Virus record (IMG/VR): IMGVR_UViG_3300046517_001909
Span: 1 to 40,372 of that record
Direction: 5' to 3' (one strand)
Length of the DNA stretch: 40,372 nt
Source: a virus
The position numbers were made by a program, and so were the translations under genes. The notes under the pieces are model-generated. The model was not told the origin of the DNA, ran no database searches, and was given only the letters and a program-made list of their open reading frames with translations. Shown here piece by piece: positions 22,923-32,609 of the stretch; within the stretch, counting starts at the first letter, position 1, and every line of letters begins with the position of its first letter.

Positions 22923-25435
22923 TACCGCACCCTGCTCGCTTCCGACTTGAGGTCCTGTCGACGCTGGTCGGCTTCGAAGCTCTCCGTGGCGACGTCCTTC
23001 AGTAGTCGCGACGAGTAATCGCGGATCGCCTTGGTGCGGCCGTTGGTCGCCTGCTCCGAGATCGCGTTGATCGCCTCATTTCGAAGCGCAACGTCATCGC
23101 CGAGTGCGCGCGTCTTCAATTGATCGAAGATCTGAAGCTGCGAGGGCGGCACTCCGACCGAGACGCTTCGCTTCACGAACGGGTCTTCGAGCAGCGTTGG
23201 CTCGAATGCCGCCGCCTTCGTCGGATCGCCGCTCTCGGCGACCTGCCAAGCTCGATCGCGCGGGTCGCTCTTCTTCGACAACGGGTCCACCTTCGTCGAG
23301 AGCTGCTCGTTGATGCTGTCGATCGGGCGACGCTCGGCCGGCGGCAGCTTCGACGTGTCCGCGAACTTGATTGGCGGTCCGTCGTAACCCTTGATCGCCG
23401 CCTCTGCGTTCAGGTCTTCGGTCATGTTCTGCGCGGCGCGCAAGATGCCCGGCGTGGCGTTGCGGAAATAGCTTGTCGGATCGACGTCGCCGGTCAGGTC
23501 GTGAAGCATCTCGGCCGTGCCAGGCCGAAATCCCTCAACGCCCTTGGCCTGGTGGAGCTCGAAGATGAGGTCTTGGTAGTCCGAATGAAGCTGCTGCCAA
23601 TGGGCGCTCTTCTTGATATCGCTCTGCCCGCCCCATTCCTCGATCTCTCGCGCGAGACGATTGGCCAGTTCATTGGCGCGCTGAACGCCAGGCGCCATCT
23701 TCTCGAAGCGTTCGCTCGCCCTCCACACATCTCCGCTCTTAGTAGTAAGAGGCGCCGGCTTGACCAGGGCTCGACCGTCGGACGTGGTTCCGGTCTGCGT
23801 CGGCAACACAACGCGACCCTTGTTCTCGTCGGCCTTGGCGTCGGATTGCTTCTTCTGTAGCTCGAGACCTTTGGTCTGTGTCGTCTGCCAATGATCGAGC
23901 TGCTTCTGCGTGATCGGCGTGTTGTCGGCGAACGGCGGCAGATCCATTCCCGGATGGAGCTGCTTGAGTTGACCGATCGTAAAGACCTGGTTCTCTTGCT
24001 CCATCTTCTTCTTCTCGAGGCCGTACATCGCCCAGCTATGCGCCGAGTTCGACCGCGCGACCGCTTCCTCTTCGCGTTCGTGCCGCGCCTTGTCGGCGAG
24101 CTCGTCGCGCTTGATGACGACGTCCTTCTCGTAGTTGAGCTTGTTCGTGAACGCCTGCTGCGCGATCGCCCTCTCCTGCTGCGCGCGCGCCGCCTGGAAC
24201 TGTTGCGTTGTCGCCGCGATGCGGAGCGCCGTCGTCCCTTGCGGGTCGTAGTCCTGCATCTGCGTTTGCAGCGTCGAGATCGCGCGGTCGTACTGCGCCA
24301 TCCGATAGGTTTCCTGCGCGCGATACAGATCGCCGTGGCGCTGGAACTCGGCTGCGATGTCGCCCTTGCGCCAGTCGAGACCCTTCCAGCCGTTGGCGAT
24401 ATCGGTCTTCTGCGCGTCGATATCCGCCTGGATGCGTCTGTCGAACTGGTCGAGCGCGAGGTTCTTGCCGCCGGTGTACTGCGACATCGCGCCGCCGAGC
24501 GTGGTCGCGAGCAGCGCCATGACGGAGCCGCCGGTGCCGAGGTTCTTGCCGAAGCGGTCAGGATCGATCTTCGTCTGCGCCAGCCGCTGCGCGTCGGCCG
24601 ATACCTGCGCCGACATCTCGTTCGCGTGCTGTACGGCCTGCTGGTACGCCTCGAAGTTGCGGCGCGCCGTCTCGTCGGTCTTGCGCGCGAGCTCGAGCTT
24701 CTGCGCCGTCTCGAGGTGCAGACGCGCTTGCTCGTGCTGGATCGTCAGCGCGGCGACGTCCTCGGGCGCCATCCGCGCGATCGCCTCGGCGGTGAGCTTC
24801 TGGTCGACCTGACCGGGCGCCGTAACCGGGCCGGTGCGATTCAGCATCTGCGCCGCGTCGGCGACCGTCGGCGTATACGGCGGCAGCGCAGCGGCGCGAT
24901 CGAGCGCGGTCGGCGCGAATGCGTTGTAGACGTTCCCGATCTCGCCCTGCGTCGGCCGAACGTCGCCCGGCGTCATCGCTGGGCCTTCGAGGTCGTACGG
25001 CGACGTCAGCGGACCGTCGGGGCGAGGGGCAAGCGGAGCGCCGGCTGGCGCGACAACGCCAGGAGCGCCGGCGAACATTGACGGCATGACTGGCGCCGGC
25101 GCATCCGCCGGCAACGGCATCAGGCGATCGCGATCGCTCGCGACCTCCTCGGGGATCTGGTCCATGCCGATCCGCTTCTTGTCGTCCTTCTTCTTCGGCG
25201 CCGGCGTCGAGGGCGGCGCCTCCCAGTCGACGCCGATCGGCTCGGGCGCGTGCCCCGACGGCGGAGGCGAAGGCGGGGGCGGCAGATACGCGGGCGCAGG
25301 GAGAAACGGATTGGGCTGCGGCAACGGTCCCGTCGGAGGGATTCCGCCGAGCACCTGCTGAGGCGCTGCGCCATAGGCGGCAAGCCAGGGCGGGTCTTGC
25401 CCCGGCAGCCAGCCGCCGTTTTCGTCAGCGGCCAT
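22922..25435 (-). CDS. Large internal-type virion protein (Pro-rich head, long helices)
   Basis: 837 residues from ATG 25435. The first 130 residues are Pro-rich and disordered (PTGPLPQPNPFLPAPAYLPP), then about 500 residues of long, Gln/Ala-rich charged helices (ARKTDETARRNFEAYQQAVQ, QQFQAARAQQERAIAQQAFT). Such proteins form the internal core and are ejected with DNA in short-tailed phages. The following gene overlaps by one base. No enzymatic motif recognised. Confidence 0.65.
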   Translation of the reverse strand: MAADENGGWLPGQDPPWLAAYGAAPQQVLGGIPPTGPLPQPNPFLPAPAYLPPPPSPPPSGHAPEPIGVDWEAPPSTPAPKKKDDKKRIGMDQIPEEVASDRDRLMPLPADAPAPVMPSMFAGAPGVVAPAGAPLAPRPDGPLTSPYDLEGPAMTPGDVRPTQGEIGNVYNAFAPTALDRAAALPPYTPTVADAAQMLNRTGPVTAPGQVDQKLTAEAIARMAPEDVAALTIQHEQARLHLETAQKLELARKTDETARRNFEAYQQAVQHANEMSAQVSADAQRLAQTKIDPDRFGKNLGTGGSVMALLATTLGGAMSQYTGGKNLALDQFDRRIQADIDAQKTDIANGWKGLDWRKGDIAAEFQRHGDLYRAQETYRMAQYDRAISTLQTQMQDYDPQGTTALRIAATTQQFQAARAQQERAIAQQAFTNKLNYEKDVVIKRDELADKARHEREEEAVARSNSAHSWAMYGLEKKKMEQENQVFTIGQLKQLHPGMDLPPFADNTPITQKQLDHWQTTQTKGLELQKKQSDAKADENKGRVVLPTQTGTTSDGRALVKPAPLTTKSGDVWRASERFEKMAPGVQRANELANRLAREIEEWGGQSDIKKSAHWQQLHSDYQDLIFELHQAKGVEGFRPGTAEMLHDLTGDVDPTSYFRNATPGILRAAQNMTEDLNAEAAIKGYDGPPIKFADTSKLPPAERRPIDSINEQLSTKVDPLSKKSDPRDRAWQVAESGDPTKAAAFEPTLLEDPFVKRSVSVGVPPSQLQIFDQLKTRALGDDVALRNEAINAISEQATNGRTKAIRDYSSRLLKDVATESFEADQRRQDLKSEASRVR

Positions 25436-25438
25436 CGA

Positions 25439-26173
25439 TCAGCCTGCGCCCGGCGTCCAGCCGTACGGGTTGTTGCCCTGGAAGCCGCCCCAGAAGCCTT
25501 GACCGAAGTTGCTGGTGCCCGGAGCGCCATAGTCGCCGAGCGCGCCGACCATGGAGCCGCCGCCACCACCACCACCGCCGCCGCCGCCAAAGATCCCGCG
25601 ACCGATCCCGCCGCCGAGTCCCGCGCCGAGTCCGCCCGCGAGCCCGCCCAGCGCGCCGCCGAGCATTCCGCCCCACGTCTTCTGCGGGTTGGCGAGGTTC
25701 GTCCCGTACGCCGTATTCGCGGCGCCGTAGCCGATGCCGATGCCCTGCAGGTCCTGGCCGCGTGCGCCGAGGTTGAGCTGAGCGAGCTGCTGTGCAGCTT
25801 GGTTGCGCTCCTGAAGACCCGCGATCGCCTGCTGTCCCGACATGCCGTAGTCAGCGCGCCCCATGTTCATCGCTGCGTTTCGCGCCGCCATCGCGGCGTT
25901 CTGCGGGCTCGCACTCGCCGCCATCGACTGCTGGTTCGCGAGCGACTGGCCGAGGCCCTGGCGAAGCTGCTCGGCCGATACCGAGTTCTGGCCGCTCATG
26001 AGCCCCATCAGGTACTGGCGCTGCGACTGGAGCGCGGCGGTGTCGGTGCCGAGCTGCCCCTGCTGCTGGCCGGCGAAGCCCGCACCCGACGCGCCGACGT
26101 TCGACAGCGCGTTTCGATACGGATTGCTCGGGTCGCCGCTGCCGATTCCGAACATGTCATCGAGCCATCCCAT
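25439..26173 (-). CDS. Gly-rich virion protein
   Basis: 244 residues from ATG 26173 with a strong TAGGAGGTCACC ribosome site. Middle region is Gln/Ala/Ser-rich and helical (SLANQQSMAASASPQNAAMA), followed by a Gly/Leu glycine-zipper (WGGMLGGALGGLAGGLGAGL) and a run of eleven glycines (plus-strand CCG/CCA repeats near 25559-25591). Gly zippers suggest membrane insertion, as in small ejection proteins (P22 gp7 type). Overlaps neither neighbour. Confidence 0.6.
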   Translation of the reverse strand: MGWLDDMFGIGSGDPSNPYRNALSNVGASGAGFAGQQQGQLGTDTAALQSQRQYLMGLMSGQNSVSAEQLRQGLGQSLANQQSMAASASPQNAAMAARNAAMNMGRADYGMSGQQAIAGLQERNQAAQQLAQLNLGARGQDLQGIGIGYGAANTAYGTNLANPQKTWGGMLGGALGGLAGGLGAGLGGGIGRGIFGGGGGGGGGGGSMVGALGDYGAPGTSNFGQGFWGGFQGNNPYGWTPGAG

Positions 26174-26182
26174 GGTGACCTC

Positions 26183-29100
26183 CTAGGTGCGCTGTCCGGC
26201 CGGAATGCCGCTGTAGACGCCCGGCTCCACGGCGAACTTGTACGCGATGCCGGTCAATCGGCATCCTTCGCCAGTCGGAGCAGAAATACCATCGTTTCCG
26301 TACGTCGTGAGTCGCACTTTGAACGCCTGACACCGCTTCTTCTTAAGCCCGTGTCGAATCTGCAGCGGCCCGCCGACGACGGTCGGAGTGACAGGCTTTG
26401 ACTGGCCGACATCGTCGACGTAGGCCCAGCCGCCCGCGCCGTCAGACTGGTAGTCGTAGGCGACACGAATCCGCAGATTGCAGCTCGAGCGGAACTCACC
26501 GAGCACCTGGAAGAAGTCGACAATGGCGCGTCCCTGCATGTCCTCGGCGGGCTTGATCCACGCCGTCTCGACGTCGATTCCGTACGTGAGGTTCGTCCAC
26601 GTGGACTGCTCCTGCATCGCGCCGAGCGTGGAGTCGAGGTAGTAGTAGGTTCCATTCCACGAACATGCGTGCACGGCGGTCGGGATCGCCCATTCTGCCC
26701 ACTGGCCGATGCGGGCGCCGGGGACCGGATCGCCTTCGACGAGGTAATCGTAGATGAGAACGCGGTTGTTCGTGACGACGCGGACCTGATGGCGACTCTC
26801 GACCGTGTGGACCGCGAGAATCGTGTCGTCGTCGTACTTCGAGACCGCGGCGCCGATGTATTGGACGTTCCAGCCGCGATCGAGCAGGAACCATCCCTTC
26901 GAGCTCGAGAACACGAGGCCGAGCGGCGTCAGCGCGATCGCGTCGGGATTCTCGGAGCCGACGTCCGCGGAGATGAGCTTCGCGGGGCCGTAGTTCGCGC
27001 CGCCGCCCGCGTTGTCGAAGCCGTCTCCTGGAACAACGAAGATGCTTCTCTCGCGAAAGACTACGAGCGTCTCGTTCAGGAATGCGAGACCAGTGATGTT
27101 TCCGCCCATCGCCGGAACGTTGAACGTCAACGCATCGTTGAACGCCGCGATCTCGCCGTTCGCCCGCTGCTTCGAGTACCAGACCGTATCGGGCTGACCT
27201 GGAATGCCGGCGATGAACAGGCGCGTATCGTTCGCGGCGATGATCGACGCGCCTGGAGGCGCCAGGTTCTCTAGGAGCTGACCGCCGCTGATGACGTCGT
27301 TCTGTCGCGACTGGATCTGCGCATCAGTGAGGTTGTCATCGAAGACGTTGGACGCATTCGACGGCAGCCCGCGATTAGGATTTGTCGTATTGGTCTGGTC
27401 GGTTGATGTGACGAGGAAAAAAGGCGAGCTCGCCGCTGGCGTTTGCGTCGTGCGCCACACCTCGGCGTCTGGGGTTGGATACGTCTTACGAGTGATCGCG
27501 AGCGGCCCGAACGAAGCGATCTCAGACCGCCGACTCGCGGCCATGCTGACTGTCGCCACCGTCGCCGTCGTGGAGCGTTCGATCTCTCCGGTCGCGTTCT
27601 GCCACTTCCAGGTCATCTTGTACGCGTAGACGGCGGCGGCCAGCGCGCCGGCTGCATGGTCGACTACGGCGAACGACCACGGGTACGTCTCGAAGCCGAC
27701 TTCATAGACGCCCACTCCGTCGTATTGCAACATCTCGCCGCCGCCGCTGACATACAGCGTGTTACCGAGGCGAGCGCAGCGACGCGCGTCGTTCGAGTCG
27801 AACGTGAACACCACCTCGCGCGGGCACCATGTCGACGCATATGATGTCTGGTTTGTGTTGAGTGGGATCTTGTTTAGATGCACGCCCATGAACGCGAACG
27901 TGCTGCCGCTCGTATTGACGACGCTCGGCAGGAAGCCGAGGTTCGGAATCCCGCCCGCGATATCGTCGACAGCCTTGGAGTGAAGCGTTCCATCGTCTCG
28001 ATAGAGAAAGTAAGTGTTTTGAAGCTGCGCGCGAAAGCCACCAGCGTTCCCGCCCGAAAAGGTCGAGTTCTCCGTGAAGATTGTCCAGACGTAGACGGAG
28101 CCCTTATAGTCAAACGCTCGAGAGGCGACATTGAGCAGCGCGTGCGGAAGCAGGGCCGCTGACGTTCCGAGATTGTTGGCGTCGTCGACCCAATTCGACC
28201 AGACCGCGCCGCCGATCGTGCCGCCGATCGTGCCGGCGCACCAGAAGACGTAACAGCGATAGTGCCCGCTGTTCTGCACGGAGCGATAGGCCATTGCGAG
28301 ATGGGGCGCGCTAGGCGTGCCGCTATCAATCGCCTGATTGATGTTGACGTCAGCAAAGCCCGCGATCGTTATGTAGTCGCCCTTGATATTGCCGGCGCCG
28401 TCTTCTCGACACACCTGGACGTGAAGCCCGTCCGGGTGCACCGCAACGCCGATTCTCGACGACGCCCGCGCCTTGGTCGCGCTCGACATCGACAGCGCGC
28501 TAGTGATCGTCGCGATGCCGTAGCTAGCGAACCCCCCCGTGGTGCTAACGATAGTCGCCGTATCGGTCGCGCCAACGCGGGCCACGTCATACTCGCCTCC
28601 TCCACCTCCTCCGCTGAAGGTGATCACGGTCGGAGTCGCCGTCGCAAACGCTGGCAGGTTTGCCGGGTCGATTGCGACTACAGAGAGGCCGCCCGACCCG
28701 CCGTAGATCAACAGGACCCGCGTCGCCAGCGCAATCAGTCGCGCCCCAACTGCAGAAGCGGAATCATTGACCACCGTCGGCGAAAGCAGAATCGCGCCGG
28801 TGACCTTGTCTGTCGCACCAACGTAGACGTTGGTGCCAACGCCGGTGATCGGATTGGTCCACGTGGACACGATCACGCCGTTGAGCTCGGCGCGATCCTG
28901 TGTGTAGGTCGTGCCCTGTGACGCGAACCTGTCTGTTTCGGTCACCGCGGCGGCCAGATGCGTTCCGCGCAGCGCCCATGCCGACTCGCTCGGCAGCCAC
29001 GAGTAGACGCCGGTGTCCGTGAACAGCACCAGCTCGCCCTTGTTCGCCACGAGCCGCCGCGGATTCGCGATCGTCCCGCCGCCGTAGATGTTCGTCCCGA

Positions 29101-29257
29101 GCGCCGCAAACGGCAGCCGCGTCTCGATCGCACCGAGCGAGTCGAAGTTCACGTTCAGCGCGATATCGAGCGCGGGGATGTTCAGCTCGCGCGGATCGGT
29201 CTTGGTCAGAAGGCCCGCCGCGAACGGGAACGACTTCATCGTGCGGGGGAGCGCCAC
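26183..29257 (-). CDS. Tail nozzle / stabilisation protein (T7 gp12-like)
   Basis: 1024 residues from GTG 29257; ATG 29239 (MKSFPFAAG) is also possible. Begins like tail tubular B proteins (FPFAAGLLTKTDPRELN...LDIALNVNFDSLGAIETRLP) and continues as repeated beta-propeller-like strands. The segment QNDVISGGQLLENLAPPGAS, then FREVSIFVVPGDG-like VFRERSIFVVPGDG, and WAIPTAVHACSWNGTYYYLD are typical of this class. It would form the distal tail nozzle through which DNA leaves. Assignment rests on size, position after the adaptor, and style. Confidence 0.65.
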   Translation of the reverse strand: MALPRTMKSFPFAAGLLTKTDPRELNIPALDIALNVNFDSLGAIETRLPFAALGTNIYGGGTIANPRRLVANKGELVLFTDTGVYSWLPSESAWALRGTHLAAAVTETDRFASQGTTYTQDRAELNGVIVSTWTNPITGVGTNVYVGATDKVTGAILLSPTVVNDSASAVGARLIALATRVLLIYGGSGGLSVVAIDPANLPAFATATPTVITFSGGGGGGEYDVARVGATDTATIVSTTGGFASYGIATITSALSMSSATKARASSRIGVAVHPDGLHVQVCREDGAGNIKGDYITIAGFADVNINQAIDSGTPSAPHLAMAYRSVQNSGHYRCYVFWCAGTIGGTIGGAVWSNWVDDANNLGTSAALLPHALLNVASRAFDYKGSVYVWTIFTENSTFSGGNAGGFRAQLQNTYFLYRDDGTLHSKAVDDIAGGIPNLGFLPSVVNTSGSTFAFMGVHLNKIPLNTNQTSYASTWCPREVVFTFDSNDARRCARLGNTLYVSGGGEMLQYDGVGVYEVGFETYPWSFAVVDHAAGALAAAVYAYKMTWKWQNATGEIERSTTATVATVSMAASRRSEIASFGPLAITRKTYPTPDAEVWRTTQTPAASSPFFLVTSTDQTNTTNPNRGLPSNASNVFDDNLTDAQIQSRQNDVISGGQLLENLAPPGASIIAANDTRLFIAGIPGQPDTVWYSKQRANGEIAAFNDALTFNVPAMGGNITGLAFLNETLVVFRERSIFVVPGDGFDNAGGGANYGPAKLISADVGSENPDAIALTPLGLVFSSSKGWFLLDRGWNVQYIGAAVSKYDDDTILAVHTVESRHQVRVVTNNRVLIYDYLVEGDPVPGARIGQWAEWAIPTAVHACSWNGTYYYLDSTLGAMQEQSTWTNLTYGIDVETAWIKPAEDMQGRAIVDFFQVLGEFRSSCNLRIRVAYDYQSDGAGGWAYVDDVGQSKPVTPTVVGGPLQIRHGLKKKRCQAFKVRLTTYGNDGISAPTGEGCRLTGIAYKFAVEPGVYSGIPAGQRT

Positions 29258-29406
29258 TAGATCCCCAGCTTCTTGACGACGGCGCGCAGCACCGTCTGGA
29301 TGTCGACGATTTTGTCCTGGAGCTCGCGAATCACGCGCTCGAGATCCGGATCCTTCATCTTCGGACGGATGGGCGCGCGCAACTGGTTAGAGCCGATGAC
29401 CGACAT
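29257..29406 (-). CDS. 49-residue helical protein between adaptor and nozzle genes
   Basis: ATG 29406 (MSVIGSNQLRAPIRPKMKDP) overlaps the adaptor stop (tgATG), and its TAG overlaps the nozzle GTG by one base. C-terminal amphipathic helix (LERVIRELQDKIVDIQTVLR). The upstream in-frame extension is a shadow of the adaptor gene. Probably a small head-tail or chaperone protein. Confidence 0.6.
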   Translation of the reverse strand: MSVIGSNQLRAPIRPKMKDPDLERVIRELQDKIVDIQTVLRAVVKKLGI

Positions 29407-30092
29407 CACCAGCTCCAGTTCGACGGCAGCGTATCGCCATCGTCGCCATCGTCGACGTACCAGACCGGCGTCACGTTGAACGCGCGGTCGGATGCCCAAT
29501 CCGTGAGGAACTTCCGTTGCGCCTCGCGTTGCGCGAGCAGCTCGGACGCGTCGTTCTTGGACTTCGCCACGGCGTCGGCTGCGGCGCCGTACTGCACGAA
29601 CTTTTGGCCCGCCATGCAGTAGCAGTCCACCGTCGTCGACGGCGATACGTTCGTCAGGTCAGGACACTGGCCGATGTAGCGCAGCGTGAGCTGCTGGCCG
29701 CTCGGCGGTGTCGGGTAAAGGTAGTAGCGACCATCGACGAGCTCGTAGTACCTCGGCGAGCCGGTGCGCCCTGCCAGCGCGGCTCGCTGCTGCGGTTGGA
29801 TCGGGCGAAGCCTGCGGCATTGCCCCGACGTCGCATTGAGGATGAGCTCGAGCTGATCGACGATCGCTAGTTGGTCGTCCGGTTCGGGAAGCTTGTTCGT
29901 GCCATCGGTCGTGAGGGTTACCGTGGTCTCGAAGTACCGCAGACCCTCATTGGCGATGATCTCGTACGCCTCGCCGTACCATTCGGAGATGATGGCCTGC
30001 CACTCGGCGGCGCCGATCGACAGATCGGCCTCCATGTCAGCGAGCTGCTGAACACGGAGAACGAGTGTCGACATCGGCACCGCGCGCGGCAT
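29406..30092 (-). CDS. Tail adaptor / tubular A-like protein
   Basis: 228 residues from ATG 30092 (AAGGG four bases upstream; ATG 30074 is an alternative). MSTLVLRVQQLADMEADLSI, AEWQAIISEWYGEAYEIIAN and GRYYLYPTPPSGQQLTLRYI match the pattern of the podovirus adaptor that sits under the portal (T7 gp11 / P22 gp4 type): helical start, then a Tyr-Pro-rich beta region ('YYLYPxPP'). It would join portal and nozzle. Confidence 0.65.
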   Translation of the reverse strand: MPRAVPMSTLVLRVQQLADMEADLSIGAAEWQAIISEWYGEAYEIIANEGLRYFETTVTLTTDGTNKLPEPDDQLAIVDQLELILNATSGQCRRLRPIQPQQRAALAGRTGSPRYYELVDGRYYLYPTPPSGQQLTLRYIGQCPDLTNVSPSTTVDCYCMAGQKFVQYGAAADAVAKSKNDASELLAQREAQRKFLTDWASDRAFNVTPVWYVDDGDDGDTLPSNWSW

Positions 30093-30098
30093 TGGCCC

Positions 30099-30872
30099 TT
30101 AGCGCTCGACGTACTCGAACTGCAGGTTGTCGAACGTGCGCGCCGCCGCCTGCGAAGCGCCCCACTCGTACCAGAGCAGCGACTGCTGCGGCGCGAGCGC
30201 GATCGGCGGCAGCGCCACGACCTGGCGAAGCACCGCCGTGCCGTCCTCGGCCTGACCCGGCGCCATAACCACCGAGTTGCCGAAGTCGAACGTGACCTCA
30301 TCCTGGATGACCGGGATAACGCCGCGGAGCTGCTTCAGGTTGACCGTGCGCGACGCGTTCGCCGCCGGAGCGGTGATCGCCCCGAAGTAGAACAGCGCGC
30401 CCGTCTTGGTCGCCGTCACGTTGAGGTTCGGGTTCGTCGGGGTCAGCGCCGAGCCACCGCTGGTGTAGCGGTTGCCGGTGTCGACGAGCCAGCGCGAGAG
30501 CCAGTTCGTCGAAGACGTGCCGACGGCCGAGAGCGTGAACGAGAAGCTCTTCGGGTAGATGTAGATACCCGAGCCGGCCGCGTTGTTGTTGACGAGCACG
30601 AGCGCCGGAGTCGTCGCGCCGAACGCCGAGACGTTCTGGCCGGTGATCGCCGTGCCCTGCGTATTCGTCACGACCCAGCTCGAGCCCTCGCGCGAGAGCA
30701 TCGGCACGCGGGTACCATGGAGGTTCTGGACCATCATCTCGCCCATCTGCGAGAGGCGCAGATACTGCGAGAGGGTCTCGATAGCGGCGGACTTGCCGTT
30801 GCCCAGCCATTCGGCAAGCTGGTCGTCGGCGAAGCCGCCAACGGCAACGCTGTCAGAGGAGATGTTGGTCAT
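30099..30872 (-). CDS. Virion protein, head or tail, unassigned
   Basis: 257 residues from ATG 30872 with AAAAGGAT upstream. Beta-rich, low charge (TLSAVGTSSTNWLSRWLVDT, AEDGTAVLRQVVALPPIALA). It lies between the small protein after the capsid gene and the adaptor gene. Likely a head or head-tail structural protein. No family recognised. Confidence 0.65.
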   Translation of the reverse strand: MTNISSDSVAVGGFADDQLAEWLGNGKSAAIETLSQYLRLSQMGEMMVQNLHGTRVPMLSREGSSWVVTNTQGTAITGQNVSAFGATTPALVLVNNNAAGSGIYIYPKSFSFTLSAVGTSSTNWLSRWLVDTGNRYTSGGSALTPTNPNLNVTATKTGALFYFGAITAPAANASRTVNLKQLRGVIPVIQDEVTFDFGNSVVMAPGQAEDGTAVLRQVVALPPIALAPQQSLLWYEWGASQAAARTFDNLQFEYVER

Positions 30873-30910
30873 TGCAATATCCTTTTCGGATTGAGAGGTG
30901 GAGGAGGTGG

Positions 30911-31303
30911 CTAGATGGCCTTGTCGGCCTGTTTGAAACAGAGCTGGAACGTCAACGTCGACGTCGACGGGAGGTCCGCAGCAGCGAAAGTGTTATTGGC
31001 AATCTGGAACGTGTACTTCGCTGCGGTGTTGCCGCTGCGAGCCGTATAGGTGCCGTGGATCATCGTCCAGCCGGCCACGTTGGCGAGCGTCGCGTCACCG
31101 AAGCACTGTCCACACGGACCCACGAGCGTCGGTCCCGGATCGTCCTGGAACGAGATCGTGATTGCGCCGACGCCAGTACGCGTAACCGTGTAGTTGTTGC
31201 GCGTATTGCCCAGCGTCGGCGTACCAGTTCCCGCGCCCTTGAGGGCGACCATGAATAGGTAGCCTTCGGGCTCGGAGATGGATGCGGGCTGCGGTTCGAT
31301 CAT
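30911..31303 (-). CDS. Small beta-rich virion protein, decoration candidate
   Basis: 130 residues from ATG 31303. Beta sandwich-like (GYLFMVALKGAGTGTPTLGN, YTVTRTGVGAITISFQDD, AAKYTFQIANNTFAAADL), with a CGQC pair. Directly after the capsid gene, a frequent position for decoration or head-completion proteins. The 37-bp gap to the next gene holds nothing further that I can see. Confidence 0.6.
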   Translation of the reverse strand: MIEPQPASISEPEGYLFMVALKGAGTGTPTLGNTRNNYTVTRTGVGAITISFQDDPGPTLVGPCGQCFGDATLANVAGWTMIHGTYTARSGNTAAKYTFQIANNTFAAADLPSTSTLTFQLCFKQADKAI

Positions 31304-31315
31304 GACGATTGCTCC

Positions 31316-32524
31316 TTACGCGATCGGCGCGTAACCGAAGTCGCGCGGCGCCCGCTGGAGGTAGTTGCAGACCGATCGGATACGAACGCCGATCTGGTTG
31401 TTCGTCGGCTTCTTGTAGGCCCAGTTGCCGTCCGTTTCGTCGAAGCGCACGAACGCGTCGAGAGTGGCAATCTCGTGGCTGGCGTCACGACCGACCCAGA
31501 AGCCCGTAGACGGGCAGTCCGGATCGTCGAGCACCTTCACTGGGCCTTGCGGCGTATCCAGCACGAAGGTGTTGAAGCCGTACGTGGCGTCGCCGCCGCC
31601 GTCGACGTAGCGGACCTTCGCGCCGAGTCGGGTGCGGACTTCCATCGCGCGCTCCGAGTTCAGCGTCATGAAGTCCGACCGACCGCCAGCGATGCGGATG
31701 AAGGCGAGCAGCTTGACCGCGTTCTGTTCGATCGTTCCCGACGCCTGCGCGGTCGTCAGTCGCGAGCCGGCGAGGCGGACAGGGTCGACGCTCCTGTCCT
31801 TGCCCCTGAAATTTTCGGCTGGGCTCGGATTGGAGGCCGGAGTCAGCAAACCCAGCCCTTCCATTCCGAACTGGCCGATTTCCGTCGCATAGAAGATGTA
31901 GTCGTTCGCCGAAAACGCGATGTTCGCGACGTTGTCGACGGTGATCGTTCCGCCGCCGATGTCGACGGACAAGACGGTGCAGGTACCAGCGCGCGGCGAT
32001 CCGCCGTTCTGGTTGGTGGACGCCTGGATCGGCGCGCCTTGCTGGAAGTTCACCGCGTCGTACGAGTTGACGAGCGTGATGACGTTGCCGTTGTTCGAGC
32101 TGAACTGGGCGCGATCGCCGTACGAGTCGCGGTAGAGCTGGAAGGCTCGCCGCGCGTAGAACTCGTCCATCATGCCGTCGACTTCGGTCTCGATGAGAGA
32201 ACCGAAGGCGTACTCGCTGCCCTTCATCGAGGCTTCGAGCTGCGTGACCGGCAGAATTGCTTCGCCGGACATGATCGACGGCTGCATGTTGAAGCGCATC
32301 GCCGAGGACGACGAGTTGACGTTCTGCGCTGCAGCGATGTTGTCGTCGCCGATGGAGATGTTCTGGCTGTTGCCGTACTTGACGAGGTAGTAGTAGGCGA
32401 GGTCGCCGAGGATGTCCTTCTTGGACACCCTGTCGAGCAGCGTATGAATGCGAAGGGCTTCGTCTTCGAAGCCAGTCGACCATACGTCCTTCAGATAGTT
32501 CTGAACGTTGGTGATTAGAGACAC
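31316..32524 (-). CDS. Major capsid protein
   Basis: 402 residues from GTG 32524 with AAGGGAG as ribosome site. Begins SLITNVQNYLKDVWSTGFED then ALRIHTLLDRVSKKDILGDL, and contains RAFQLYRDSYGDRAQFS and LLAFIRIAGGRSDFMTLNSE, followed by the loop WVGRDASHEIATLDAFVRFD. Size, position just after the scaffold and the mixed alpha/beta character fit an HK97-fold capsid protein of a podovirus. No T7 gp10-like signature seen, so family is uncertain. Confidence 0.8.
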   Translation of the reverse strand: MSLITNVQNYLKDVWSTGFEDEALRIHTLLDRVSKKDILGDLAYYYLVKYGNSQNISIGDDNIAAAQNVNSSSSAMRFNMQPSIMSGEAILPVTQLEASMKGSEYAFGSLIETEVDGMMDEFYARRAFQLYRDSYGDRAQFSSNNGNVITLVNSYDAVNFQQGAPIQASTNQNGGSPRAGTCTVLSVDIGGGTITVDNVANIAFSANDYIFYATEIGQFGMEGLGLLTPASNPSPAENFRGKDRSVDPVRLAGSRLTTAQASGTIEQNAVKLLAFIRIAGGRSDFMTLNSERAMEVRTRLGAKVRYVDGGGDATYGFNTFVLDTPQGPVKVLDDPDCPSTGFWVGRDASHEIATLDAFVRFDETDGNWAYKKPTNNQIGVRIRSVCNYLQRAPRDFGYAPIA

Positions 32525-32609
32525 GGGGCTCCCTTCGGCCGATGGCCGTCAGTGAGTCGGGTTGTGCCCAGTGGTCTCGCGGGCGGTGTGCTTTTGGTCT
32601 TCAGCGCTA

